From the NCBI GenBank assembly GCA_963920635.1, contig OY987298.1, positions 131,511,735-131,575,734 of the forward strand: a stretch of DNA of 64,000 bases, in the 5' to 3' direction. Of the stretch, positions 34,867-46,731 are shown one piece after another. Position numbers and translations under genes: made by a program. Numbering within the stretch: position 1 is the first letter of the stretch; each line of letters starts with the position of its first letter. The notes under the pieces are model-generated. The model saw nothing but the letters and a program-made list of their open reading frames with translations, searched no databases and was not told where the DNA came from. This DNA is from Pseudeuparius sepicola. Lineage: Eukaryota; Arthropoda; Insecta; Coleoptera; Anthribidae.

Positions 34867-35600
34867 TTAAGAAAACTTGTTCAGAATGAAAAATTGGATA
34901 GGTGTGAAAAGGCTCTTTGATATTTTTCTGCACATTTTTGGTTTAACACCAGTTGTTGTTGATACGATGATTGGAACCATCTGGATGTTCTCCATTTCCC
35001 ATTGCCTTCTATTTCGTTCTTCTAAGTCTCTGTACTTCGCGATCTTCTCGGCATGCTTCACACGCAGGTTTGTTGTTGTTTGGGTTGGCCACATCAATCA
35101 GAGTTGTCTTCCTATAAATTTTATCAACTCTTATTATAAGGTCCTGTCTATTATGGGCAACTCGTTGATCTGTCAGGACTGTGTGCGGTCAGTGCGGTCC
35201 CATTACATATTGTAGTTGCGGTTTTCAAGAACAGACTCCGGGGTGTAGATAGCTGTAATATGGAACTTTCTCTGACTGCATGCACAAATATCTAGCAGTT
35301 TTTCCGCCAGTTCTTGGTGCAAGATCGTGGCAACCGAATCATTCCGTTCCTTATATTCCGCTGATGCGAATATCTGACATCCTCCTATATAAGTCCTGGA
35401 TTGTCTGAAGTTCATAATAACGAGATCTTGTATGGCCAGTAAGAATCCTTTTCTTTCGGATTTGTCCAGAGGTCAGCCAATAGTTCAACGCTAATTTGTC
35501 GACATTTTACTGGTTCTTTCAGACGTAACGGTGTTGAGACGTCTGCTCCGCATATAGCTCTATGCAGTGTGGAACTGTTGGCCATCCTGTGGAAATAATT
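34867..35600 (-). pseudogene. Decayed non-LTR retrotransposon fragment (downstream of RT)
   Basis: On the minus strand, broken frames read in order ..LENRNYNM, then WDRTDRT, then NLRVKHAEKIAKYRDLEER and MVPIIVSTTTGVKP. The pattern of WDR, HAEKIxKYxxLxEExRRxW and VPIVISxTG is typical of the C-terminal part of insect non-LTR retrotransposon polyproteins. Frameshifts and stops break it (frames at 34867-35097 and 35203-35415). No reverse transcriptase core is seen, so it is a 5'-truncated remnant. Confidence 0.6.
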
Positions 35601-36610
35601 ACCTACACATATTTAATATTTGTCGGTCTAATTGCTTTATAAGGTGTAACAATCCTCTTCCTCCTAGTTGACGTGCGGCAAAGTTGTTCTTTCCATACGG
35701 CGCTTTTGAGCTTTTGTCAGTAGTGTCCTATAACTTTTCGATTTTGTATTTTTTTAAAAAAGGTGGTTTTGGTATATAACGTTTTCTTCATAATATTTTC
35801 GTTCCCACGTTACTATCTGTCGAATTTAAAAAATATATATATTTCATAATTTCTAAACCAGAAGTAGGTACTTATTTATGTAGGTCAAAGGCGTTAAGTA
35901 GGCGTTTGAAGCCCGTAGTGTGAAGATAATATGCCGAGGCCTTTGGTCGAAGGATATTACACGCGTAGGACTTTAAACGCATTATTACGCCCGAGATTCA
36001 TACAAAATTGTATTCATTCATTGCCGAGATATAAGGCAAGCTTGCATGTATTTGCGTAAATAAGGAACTAAATGAAGTCGGACAATTTGCGTCAAAAATT
36101 AAATAAAGTAGGTAAGTATGAGGGGGCTTTGCCCCGTCGGTTGCTAAGTATCGGAATCATCACAGTCAGTTTTTCCATGTTCGCTATAATAATATTTGAC
36201 GGAAATGGCTCAGCCTGTATAATTAACTTGTGCAAGCAAATAAGACTATTCCTCAAGCAATTAAATTTGACTTGGTTTCATTATACCTACAGTTTGCTCC
36301 GAAACAGGCAGAAAACCGTGAAAATCGCACGCATGCGCATTCAGGCTCATTTTGGCAGCTCTGGCTAGGCCCCCCAAAAATGGTGGATGCAATTCGCGAC
36401 GCGCCACCCAACCGGCACTCGACGCCGCGCCGTTCACCGATGCTCCAGACGCCGTTTCCGGAAAAAGTTTCCCGCGCTTTTTTCCGTAAACTCATTACCC
36501 GACAAAGACTACATTATGTAGCTTCGACGATTTGGATCTATACTAGATAAGAGGTGAGCGATAAAGTAAACTTATTAAAATAAATTTGAACTAACTAATT
36601 TTTTAAAGAG
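35601..36610. other. Gene-free stretch with a CpG-rich islet
   Basis: Mostly AT-rich, but 36375-36485 is rich in CG dinucleotides (ATTCGCGACGCGCCACCC, CGACGCCGCGCCGTTCAC). A 106-residue frame crosses it (36230-36550) without resemblance to any family I know. The islet may be a promoter or the remains of a transposon 5' region. Confidence 0.4.
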
Positions 36611-36612
36611 TA

Positions 36613-37423
36613 GGGGAAAGTGGCCCAAAATGATCCCCCTAAGGCAAAAACTCAAATAGCGTTCACGATAAGTGTGGTGACGAAATATAAAATTACCTCT
36701 TGCATTCTTTAGTGCTTATGCCAGTAAATTAATATCAGTTTTTTGTTTCAAAACTAATGTGTACCGTTTATTTTTTCAAAACCCTAACGGGTTGGGTAAA
36801 ATGATCCCTTAGGGTAGGGCAAAATGATCCCGCCATTCTATTACCGAAACAATATGTTTAAAAATTAAATGAAACAATCCAGCGCTGCCTTTCAGTCTTG
36901 CGCTTGTATTTATGCACCATTTTTACACATGCAATGAATCTGCAAAAAAATAATTATTATTTGTTTTCATTATTCCAAAGTTAGGGTAAAACGATCCCGA
37001 GATCATCATTTTGCCCAAGATTTTGAGGGATCGTATTACCCGACAGAGCGTTGTTGCATGTAACAACGGCATTCTACAAAAAATGGCTACACCGGCATAA
37101 GTATTAAACCTTCTAAATTATAACCAAATACATGTGTTTGTTACAGGTAATATGCAAAATTGTGAGAGATATCCGTTATACGCGCTATACTAATTGTTTT
37201 GTATAACTTACCTTACATTAAAATCACAGAAAATCACTTTTTTAAGTTATAAGCGAATAACGATGTCACCAGCTCGGTAATTGTTATACTACTGAAAGCA
37301 GCGCCACCTAAGACAATATTAACGACTCGATTAACGATGTTAAAACCTAGATAGCAGCACTAGTTTTACGAATAACATGGGGGATCATCTTACCCGCAGG
37401 GATCATTTTGGGCCACTTTCCCC
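36613..37423. mobile_element. TA-flanked MITE with iterated GGTAAAATGATCCC motif
   Basis: GGGGAAAGTGGCCCAAAATG at the left is mirrored at the right (CATTTTGGGCCACTTTCCCC). TA is present on both sides (36611-36612 and 37424-37425). The end motif recurs inside in both orientations (near 36792, 36816, 36983, 37005, 37026 and 37380). It has no transposase, and the ends are of Tc1/pogo type. Confidence 0.8.
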
Positions 37424-37437
37424 TACTTATCTTATAC

Positions 37438-37470
37438 CACAGAAAATATAGCTAAGCTAGATATTCTGTG
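37438..37470. repeat. Micro-palindrome insertion, 33 bp, CACAGA family
   Basis: It begins CACAGAAAATATAGCT and ends AGATATTCTGTG, flanked by CTTATAC on both sides (37431-37437 and 37471-37477). Same length and same terminal bases as the insertion at 10700. It lies 13 bases beyond the TA flank of the preceding MITE. Confidence 0.85.
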
Positions 37471-37477
37471 CTTATAC

Positions 37478-39095
37478 TTGCAGTTCACACTTCACTTAAT
37501 TTGAATTTTTATTATTAAAATATTTAATATTATAGTAATATTTTCCCTAAATTTGATTATGATGCATGATTACTCACTCTCAATTTAAAACGTACCGATT
37601 TTATTAAATATCTGTAATAATTATTTTGCAAATCTTAATCAAAGATGTCAAGAAACTAGTTGCGTCTAATGAATTTAATTATAGAATAGAAGTGCTTCTC
37701 GAAAAAAACCTCACTAAAATATTTCTTACCAGACAAAAATATTTTTAAAACGTACCGATTTTATTAAATTAAAAAATATATATTCATTTGTTGCTTCCGA
37801 AATCCTGCCTATCTCTTTGATTTGGTTATGTTACACCGTACTGATGTTTTTACACTCGTTAATACATCATTATTTTTATACATTTAAGTACTTTAAAATT
37901 ATTATATTTAATTATTATTATAACTAGAACTCGAACTAATTATATTTTTCTCTGTGCGGGATTACACTACACGTGCCCCAGACAAACAAATCCCAGCTTG
38001 GAAGGGATGAAAATAAATAAAGGTAAAAATACATTTAAATTATAGTACACAACACGTCCCCGAGCATAACGCAGGGTTGTATTTTTCTCACGGACCCAAT
38101 ATAAAAATGTCAACTTATTCCAAGATAATTAAACGAATTTCACTAAACGTCGTTATATTGGTCTTTTAAAACAGATCCTTTACATACTTATAATGATATT
38201 TTGTAATTTGCATTTCAGGAAAATTTGGTTTAACTGGTTTTCTTGTTGTTTTCGATTAGCATGTAAATGCCCATTCTCGCATATCCACTATCTAAACAAA
38301 TATTTCTAAATACATTTCTTTATCTAGATCCAAAGTAAGGTCTACAGGTTGATTCAGATACGATTTAAAAGTTTTAACCGCACAGTGGGGGAGGCTCACT
38401 AAAAACTTTTGTTTGTCAAAGTTTAACTTGTGTGGGGCAAATAAACCTTTTTACACAAACATTAAATTATTGTTGAAGGTTAATCTGAAGAAATAAGAAA
38501 TATCTACCTACTATACCCACAACTCCTATGTGAATTATCTAGTAGTCAGTGTTGATTTTTCAAATAATACCGGTTTATTTAACACTGGAAACACCTTAAT
38601 AAAATTTTGTATTCACATTACAAGTAAGTCTCAGCACCTTTTCGTCACTTTTCGCACCCACATTTTTGTCATAATTTTTAAATTATTTGCATAATTTTTA
38701 AATTATTTGCACAAGAAAAATTGCAACCGCTGCAACGTCACACTGTCAGGCTCATGCCAAAGCCTCGGTTCACGCTCTCGGTTCTCAGTCGAGGCTCACC
38801 GAGGCACGCGGCTTTACGGCACGGTGTTCCTGCATATTACAGTTACAAATCCTCATATTCAGTTATCCTTCCTTATTGTATATTGTTTGGCGCAATTCAG
38901 GTAATTAGGCGGTATAACATCATTTAATTGAAAAAACAAACAAACAAAAAACAAACAGGAACAGTACCTAATTACAGATGTGTTAAACTACTGGAAATTT
39001 GTCTCAAAATTCTGCAAAATACGTCCTTGTTAATAAAAGGAAATAATTGTTCTTGTGATGTATCCTATCATCAGTTAATTGTAAAATGTTTGGCT
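37478..39095. other. Gene-free stretch
   Basis: AT-rich, with an exact 20-bp tandem duplication at 38671-38710 (ATAATTTTTAAATTATTTGC twice). A GC-richer patch at 38715-38835 (..CAACGTCACACTGTC.., ..GGCACGCGGCTTTACGGCAC) could be a promoter-like islet. No gene is recognised. Confidence 0.45.
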
Positions 39096-39446
39096 ACAGG
39101 GTGGTGACAATTTCGATGCCCACCATTGGTATCTCGGCTGTGGTTGCTCGAAATTTAGGGGGCCTAGAAAATTTCTGACACCGGCATCGAGTTGGCCATG
39201 ACCAAGAACCTAAAACTACCAAGTTTCATTAAATTCGGGTAATCGATGTGGAAGATACAAAGTTTTTAAAAAAATCTGATTTTGCCGTTTTGTGAGTATA
39301 AATCACGAACGAATCAAGATATCTGAGATTTAATAACAGAATATTGTAGAGGATACGATAGCGCAACTTTTGTCTAATTTGACCGGTATTGTATTTTTCA
39401 TAGTTTCCGAGATACCAATGCTAGGCATCGAAATTGTCATCGTGTA
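39096..39446. mobile_element. MITE with GACAATTTCGATGCC ends
   Basis: GACAATTTCGATGCCCACCA at the left is mirrored at the right (..TAGGCATCGAAATTGTCATC). GGTATCTCGG and CCGAGATACC extend the pairing. It is about 350 bp and distantly similar to the ends of the 2792/8021 family (TCGATGCCCAC). Confidence 0.65.
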
Positions 39447-39567
39447 TACTGGCAAACATATATATATGTCGATAATTATCGAAAGATTCAAAATGATAGA
39501 ATAATGGCGCAAAAGGCTGAGAGAAAACTAAAGAAATTAGCGAGTTAGTGATATTTCTTAGTTTCAA

Positions 39568-39593
39568 CATTGAGTATATTCCTTTACTCAATG
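39568..39593. repeat. Micro-palindrome insertion, 26 bp, CATTGAG family
   Basis: It begins CATTGAGTATATTCC and ends TTTACTCAATG. Flanks are GTTTCAA (39561-39567) and GTTTCAT (39594-39600), differing at one base. The right half is identical to the copy at 17488. Confidence 0.75.
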
Positions 39594-39613
39594 GTTTCAT
39601 TCATTATATTATA

Positions 39614-40386
39614 TACAGTATGTCCACAGAAAAGTTGTTGAATAAGAAAAACTTTCCCATTTTTCATTTTATCGAAGAAAGTTATTCTTGATAAAAAGTT
39701 TTGCTGGTTCTTAAAGTAAGATTGGGATAAAGAAATTTAACATTTATTGTACGGGGTGTTCAAAAAATTGAAAAAACTTTAAGTGGTTCAAGAGTAAAGT
39801 GCACTTATTTGTGAAGATGTGAAAATAAGTTACGAGGAAAAGTTGTTCAAAAGTAAAAGGCAGTCTCTAATGCCAATTTTCGAAACAATCGGCCTACTTT
39901 TATTTATTCGTAGCCATTAAATTTATTTTATACAAATTACGTTATTTCAAATTAACAATTTAATCTTGTTCTAGTAGGCGTTGATAGTGACAAGTTGATT
40001 TGACAATTCGCTGTTAAAATTTATTAGCCATAGCCATTGACAGGTTAAAAAAATTTACTTAGTACAGTTAATTTATTTAATGAATGAATTAATAAATAAA
40101 AGTAGGCCGATTGTTTCGAAAATTGGTATTATAGACTGCCTTTTACTTTTGAACAACTTTTCCTATTAACTTATTTTCACATCTTGACAAATAAGTGCAC
40201 TTTACTCTTGTACCACTTAAAGTTTTTTCAATTTTTTGAACACCCCGTACAGGAAATGTTAAATTTCTCTATCCCAATCTTACTTTAAGAACCAGCAAAA
40301 CTTTTTATCAAGAATAACTTTTTTCGATAAAATGAAAAATGGGAAAGTTTTTCCTATTCAGCAACTTTTCTGTGGACATACTATAT
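39614..40386. mobile_element. Foldback, TACAGTATGTCCACAGA family
   Basis: TACAGTATGTCCACAGAAAA at the left is mirrored at the right (..TTTTCTGTGGACATACTATA). The long arms include GGGGTGTTCAAAAAATTGAA and its inverse. It is almost completely self-complementary. Confidence 0.8.
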
Positions 40387-41271
40387 ACAGGGTGTTTCTA
40401 AATTATGGTGCCAACGTAATATGACAAAAAGTTTTCTATAAATATAGGTTCTAAATGCATAATAAGAAAGTTACAGGGTGATGAAAGTATAGTTTGAAAA
40501 ACATCTTTATTGCAATAACTTCTACAGAAGTTATGCAATTTAAATGAAACTTGGTGCACTTCTTTAGTAACTGAAGTGCTACAATTTTGTGTAAAAACGA
40601 TTTATTCCCATCGACCAGAGGCAGAGGGGCGGGGTAGCACAATGAGTTTTCTACTCATAACTTTTTTGAGGTTATCTTTTTAGTCCCGCGGCTTCATCAG
40701 TGCATCTTTTTATTTTGCAACAAAAATATACTCTTGTTTCGTAACGATAAAATCAACCGTTTGCGTTGAAATCGCGGCAAAACGTGCTCCAAAACACCTA
40801 TAACTCCAAAATTCGAAAAATAAAACTTTCAACTACCGCTTTCAAATTTTTCAAAATAATTGTACCATTTAAAGTGACAAAAAATTCCCTATGACCTATG
40901 TATCAAAAATTTTTCGCTTTCAAAATGGAACTGATTGAAGTCGATAAAATTTTGAAATCCATATTTCAGCAAAACCAGTGATGTTTTCCTAAATATCCAT
41001 TAGGCATTTTTTCTTAATTTTGAACGTACAATTCATCTGTAAAACATTTAGATACTTCAGTTAATAAAGAATTGCACCATAAATTTCATTCAAATTGCAT
41101 AACTTCTTTAGAAGTTATTGTGATAAAGATGTTTTTCAAACTATACTTTTATCACCCTGTAACTTTCTTGTTATGCATTTTAGGATTCATGTTTATAGGA
41201 AATTTTTTGTTCAAAATTACATTTTCTATCTGTCGTATTCCGTTGGCACCATAATTTAGAAACACCCTGTA
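40387..41271. mobile_element. Foldback, TACAGGGTGTTTCTAAAT family
   Basis: The left end ACAGGGTGTTTCTAAATTAT and right end ATAATTTAGAAACACCCTGT are inverses. An inner pair AAAGTTACAGGGTGATGAAA / TATCACCCTGTAACTTTC also folds. It abuts the previous foldback, with which it shares the TATA junction. Confidence 0.8.
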
Positions 41272-44174
41272 TATATTTCTAAGTACTTTTCATTGAGCTT
41301 ATTAAATTTGTTTCGACGTATTATCACTTCACCGCCGCTTTATTATCATTAAATAAAAAGATAAATGTTCATAATGTTGCTTGTTGCACGAGCTTTTTAT
41401 GCATTTTCATTAAAATTTCCTTAAAATTTCATTACTATCTCACTAGAAGACAATCCACTTTTACCTTTGTAATCAGTTGTAATCTGCTCTATAAAATGAT
41501 AATGGAGTGATAGAGAACCGATGATTAGTGCTGCATAAAGCTGATGATTTTTAATAATTGTTGAATTTCGTTGAGTTTATTTGAGTTGTGCGTAACATTT
41601 TTCTGTTTCATATGGTATGTGCTAATGTTAATAAATAATCTGGAAAATAAAAAAGTTGGTTCTAAAACTCCCCAAATTACCGCAACGCATAGAATATCTT
41701 AGTTAGAATCGGCCCGAGTGTGTGACGTCATCCATCGAGCCTGCGACCGATATCCATCGTATATTTTATGAATCATGACGTAGGTATGAACATTCGTTGA
41801 ACAGAACAGAGTTTACCTACCAAATCCTAACGACGTCTACATAGCGATACGTTTTGCACACAAAGGTGGGTTATGTTTCCAAATCACTACCAAAGGGTTC
41901 CAAATTCCAACAGAATTTTCTCTCATTTGCTGTGACTTCGTGCACCAATTAGGTGAATTCGTGTTGAACATAAAAGAATTTGCCCGTAAATAAGGTATTC
42001 GACATTTATTATGTAGCTCGTGTTCCACAATAGATTGGTAACTAGATAAACCGATTTTACACTTTCTATAACATTCTTTGGGTGAGAATCGGCGAAATAT
42101 TGTAAATTTATTTTCAACCTTTACCTTTGTGCCCCATAATTTTCGTTTGGAATTTGTTGGAGAATATAAAAGCAGGGTAACGTTTGCTTTGTCTTGCAAG
42201 ATTTCGGCACAAATGCAGGGAGGAACTTCTATATTGTTTTCCGCCACCCCCATACTAGAAATGAATCGCAACATTGAATTATGAAACAGGAATTTAACTC
42301 AGTTGCCTTGGCAACTCTAAGTTTGCTTAAACCTTGAAGTTCAGTAAATTCCAGCTTAACTATAATATATAAAAGGTTTTTTAGGAAAATATACTTTGAT
42401 ACAATTACAAGGAGAATTGAAGCAAAAAAATCCTGCAAGAAATTACATGCGGAATTGTCAATCATTTATCTATTTAATTTTTGCTATTAGTTATTCCTAC
42501 AGCGAGCATTTTTTTTCACAGTTACTATTTACTTAGTCAATTCATAACATTTGTGCTTTTGCAAAAGCATAAATTATGTGCCATAGGGAAAGTGAAATTG
42601 AGTATTTGACTCCACCAGTAGAACAGGCAACGTGAGCCGCAAACTATTACCGGTAAAATCAGCAAAAAATATATATTCCTACATATTTTGTTTCCAGTTT
42701 ATGGATCAGAGAGATACAAATAATATTAATAAGTATGTAAGATTAACGAGTGTAAAAAATTTTTCAATGACATCGATGGTGGGCAAGCACCCAGAACAAA
42801 AACAAAAAAAAAGTTAACCAAATCAGAAAGGCAGGCATGGTATTGGAGGCAACAAATACAATTTGCGGCTAGGGCCGTCTTTTTCCTGGTAGAATTAGGA
42901 TAGCATTCGCTCAAATACTACGGAAAATCCTCGAAAACCGTAGTAGTCCCAGGGAGTTTAGGGCAATTAATAAACAACACAGATAATGCTAGTTAGGAAA
43001 AATAACTATTAACTACTAGCTACCTACTAAGTACTGGAATATTATACGCCTCATATAAAGTATTTTCTATTGAAATAAATTTTTTGTGGTAACTTACGCA
43101 CAATTTTTTTAAAACCACTAAAAAATAATAAAAAAATCTGCAAATCGATGGATTTTTCGATACCTAATCCCGTTTTTTAAACCACGCTATGCCACTGTAT
43201 CGATGACTGGCTATTGGGCAACATGTCACAGTTGTAAAGGGCCATTTTAAGTTAAACGATAGAACATTTCATTTTCTGCAAAAGTGGTGTTAAAGCTTAA
43301 TTTTAAACCTTTTATTTTATTAGTAATATTTCAGAAACGCCAAAGATATGGATATAATATTTGGTCACCTACATATCGCAATCGTATGTATCGTATGTAA
43401 TAAGATACTTTCACCAGTGGTGTACGTACAGGACACGCTTACTTTTTAAAAATAATTTCTACGCCCGTGATTTGTTTCGAAATCGACAGCGCTCTTAAAT
43501 CGCCCAATCATTTTCCCATAATAACCCATAATAATATATAAATATTCCTTTCATTGCCTATGTAGGTAGATACTATTCACCTGCTGACTTTTTGTGACCA
43601 TTTTAAAATCGGTAAATATTGCATGTTCTACGAGGCAATTTTTTAATTGTGACACGCCGAGTACTTGTGATATTTCCTACCACATTAACCAAAGTGGTAG
43701 CCTGACTACTCAGCTTGCTTTCAGCCCGCAGAGAACTCTGTTGTAAGCGATTGTTTATATTGCGGTGGGTCGTCTCAGACAGAGACAGAAATGTCTGGAA
43801 AAAATTATTACATTCATTACGTTCGTAGCTTGTTTCAATTTTCAACGGATGTCCAACCATAAAAGTTTTAAGTCTTTTAAGATTCGTCTAGGGTAATATC
43901 CACTATTACATTTAAGCGTTCATCAGTCAAATCTGAAAGAGCTAAATCAGAACAATCAGCCTCAAAGTTCAATATTTCTCACTTTGAGATTACATTTGCA
44001 TTTTTCTTTATGATATTATTAACATCTCGGAAACTCCCTAACACTTAAAATATATTGTGCAGTGAAAAGTAGGGGTTTACTTTTTAAATCATTATTACCA
44101 AAGTATTATTATCCTGCCCCTATCGCTTATCTAGACCTGGAGCTCCACTAGGCCATAAAATTAATAGTCAAAAC
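41272..44174. other. Gene-free stretch with one unexplained reading frame
   Basis: There is no recognised gene. A 145-codon minus-strand frame at 41837-42274 (MLRFISSMGVAENN..) is long for this base composition but matches nothing I know and lacks supporting signals. A roughly 100-bp repeat lies at 42846-42950. Confidence 0.4.
42846..42950 (-). repeat. Short dispersed repeat with ACTACGG hairpin, copy 1
   Basis: It contains GAATGCTATCCTAA-type sequence and an ACTACGG..CCGTAGT hairpin. It matches 52168-52260 in the opposite orientation. Confidence 0.65.
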
Positions 44175-44365
44175 CAGGGACTCTTTAAAGTAAGGGGACT
44201 CAGCATTATACCACAGACCTATATAGCTTCGCAAAGTGAGGCCTATTCCTTCCTCATGCCAAGTATGCCATTTTATTGGAGAATCTATGAGGTACTTTGA
44301 TTGTTAGTAAAAATTAATAAAGGTTTCCATGATTTCTAAAAATTAGACTTTACAATTTTTTGTAT

Positions 44366-44831
44366 TATGTTACAGCCTATATATGAAAACAGACCGTATG
44401 TATACGGTCTAGGCTGTATCTATATGGCATAAATGGCGCAGACCGTATGTAAATGACATGGCATTTCATATACGGACTAGACCGTTAACATACGGACTAT
44501 TGACATTCAGACTGTATGTGCAATCGTAGTGAATTACCCTTCTTTTTATATAGGCCCATTAAAGAAAAATATGCCTTCTTCTTAGTATATATTTTGCAGA
44601 AAAAAAATCTAGGTTATCTATACATTATACTAAATAATTACATTTTTTCCTTCAAAATACTACGTTCCAGCAAGAAGTAATATCCTTCTTTGATGGGCCT
44701 ATATAAAAAAGAAGGGGCAATTGAGAAATTGCGTACGTCGAAATCGCCCGGAAAACATTGGACATACATTCTGTCTTTGTTTAAATCTCTCTGTGATATA
44801 CGGTCTAGTTGCAGATACGGTCTGTAACATA
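44366..44831. mobile_element. Nested TIR element, TATGTTACAG ends
   Basis: TATGTTACAG and CTGTAACATA are inverted ends. Inside, AGACCGTATGTATACGGTCT-type motifs and the pair CCTTCTTTTTATATAGGCCC / GGGCCTATATAAAAAAGAAGG fold back. It is absent from hAT copy 1, which supports insertion. Confidence 0.6.
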
Positions 44832-45063
44832 TACAAGAACAGAATGTGGCAACTGTCAAATGAAAGAAATTTATTTTATCGTTGAAATTGATTTCCAGGA
44901 AAAAGACCTGAATGAAGCTACCTGCTTAATAATTAAAAATTTTCGAAATACGATTTGTTTTGAACTACCTACTTATACGTAATGCCCACGTAATGGGAAT
45001 TATAGGATTACTAAAGGTGATACAGGAGAAATCTGGTTGCAATTATTGGGACTACTAGGTACA

Positions 45064-45817
45064 GGGTGGCCCATCCAAGCGGAAAAAGTGTGCTACGTGG
45101 AGACAGGTTAACATAAAATCGTCATTCAAAAAATGAGGTTGTAGTAAAAATTAAGGGGAATTCGAGGATGTACCCCAATTTTGTATACGGGGGTCGGTAA
45201 AAAAGTTATCGCGAAAAAACATTTTTTGCAAAATAAAAAAATAATTTTTTTTACCTACACGTCCATTAGAGAACCTTTAAGTAGTATTCCCGAATATTCA
45301 ATTTTTTAATATAACTTCCGGTTATAGCGGAAATGAAAGTGGTTTTCTCTATTTTACAACTTACACATTTCTCTTAACCATCACATGATTCCTTTTTTAA
45401 TTCTGAATCCAACGATGGATAATTTGACCTATTTATCTCCAACCGTTTCCGAGATATTTATCAGAGAAGCTCCATCAAACTAGATACATGGTCTCATGGT
45501 CGGTGTCTGATGTTCGATCTGAGTAGGCCAAACAATAAAACCAAATTTATGACAAATCAAGTCAGCCATGATAATAAAACTGACAAGCGAGTAGGCTGTC
45601 AATTCAATATTTCTATTTACGTGTCAGATTAGTCTAAAATTTTGTTGCTGAAGCTGTTAGTATAGTTGCAGTTTAAAAAATGTTTTTGAAAGAAGAATGC
45701 TGTGATATTTTAGAGATCTTCATCAAAAATGATAAAAGATACGTAGAAACTTTGAATGACGATTTTATGTTAACGTGTCTCCACGTAGCACACTTTTTCC
45801 GCTTGGATGGGCCACCC
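45064..45817. mobile_element. Nested TIR element, GGGTGGCCCATCC ends
   Basis: GGGTGGCCCATCCAAGCGGA at the left is the inverse of the right end (TCCGCTTGGATGGGCCACCC). The pairing continues for about 60 bases (GTGCTACGTGGAGACA and inverse). It is absent from hAT copy 1. The reading frame at 45680-45925 runs into the right arm and is not regarded as a gene. Confidence 0.7.
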
Positions 45818-46390
45818 ACACATCTGAGTATCTGGGAGTTAGAAAAGTTAAAAATTGTGAATTATGATGGGAAATATTTTGCCTCCTTTAGAATCTATGG
45901 CACTGGCATGTCACATAAAACCTGATGGCAGTTGAACACTGACATATAACATAACCTTGTATCAGCCCCCTTGTGGTCTCCTTGGAGTCAACAGAAAACA
46001 AACTTTCCCTCAAGGCTTCACTTTTCCTATGTGACAAGCAGGTTCTCCTTATTTTAAAGAGTCCCTGGTCAAAACCAACTCTGTAGAATTTGGTCGAAGC
46101 TTTCCACAAGACCGATTATCGCGAAACCTAAATCCCAGGACTTGTACCTTCCACCAAATCGGTTGATAACCGAAAAAAGTATGGACAAAACAAAAAAATG
46201 CAAAATTTTTCGGCCCAACCGGTTAAATTTCTTTCCGAAATCATGACGATCACGACTGGTGATTATGCCATGCATAACCAACAAGAGTACCACACTTTTT
46301 ATGCGTAAATAGCGGAACAAACCAATTTTTAGAGGTTAATAGTTGAATCTAGGACTGCATCTGCATCTAATCGTCGATATTCCTTTCTAG

Positions 46391-46411
46391 ATGCCGTTGC
46401 TCCGACGATGA
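46391..46411 (+). promoter_or_regulatory. Possible upstream ORF overlapping the AKHR start
   Basis: An acceptor-like TCCTTTCTAG ends at 46390. The next base begins an ATG with six codons and a TGA that overlaps the AKHR ATG (ATGA). If the exon starts here, the main start would depend on reinitiation or leaky scanning. Confidence 0.35.
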
Positions 46412-46731
46412 TAGACCGAACCCGCCAAGCCGGAAAGAGGGAGGCGGAAACGGAAGCGGAAATGGACTCCCCGGACGCAGACGAGCGCGTGCAGGACCAC
46501 CGCAACCTGCTCGACTGGTCCGTCACCAACAGCTCCGACCCCGAGCACCACCTGCCGATCAGCATGAGATTCAATGACGGCCACCGATTGTCCATAACGG
46601 TTTACAGCATCCTGACGGTGTTTTCGGCGGCGGCCAACAGCACCGTGCTGGTGCTGCTGCTGCGCAGGAGGAAGAATAATCCATCGCGGATAAACACGAT
46701 GCTGATGCATCTTGCCGTAGCGGACTTATTT
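46408..46731 (+). CDS. AKHR: AKHR exon 1: N-terminus, TM1, start of TM2
   Basis: It encodes residues 1-108 and ends at HLAVADLF with a TGTAAGTAAC donor. An acidic N-terminal tail carries the N41 glycosylation site; there is no signal peptide. It is clearly richer in G and C than the flanking DNA. A MITE begins 23 bases after the donor. Confidence 0.9.

Larger units (their letters stand above)
44175..46067. mobile_element. Non-autonomous hAT-type element, copy 2
   Basis: The ends CAGGGACTCTTTAAAGTAAG and CCTTATTTTAAAGAGTCCCTG match copy 1 at 116-1148. The 8-bp duplication GTCAAAAC is perfect (44167-44174 and 46068-46075). It contains two nested elements (44366-44831 and 45064-45817) and half of a CACAGA palindrome at about 44212-44231. 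Its right end is about 320 bp upstream of the first AKHR coding exon. Confidence 0.88.

Noticed and set aside
45680..45925. 81-codon frame in hAT copy 2
   Set aside because: It runs into the inverted right arm of a nested element and then into non-coding hAT sequence; no family resemblance.
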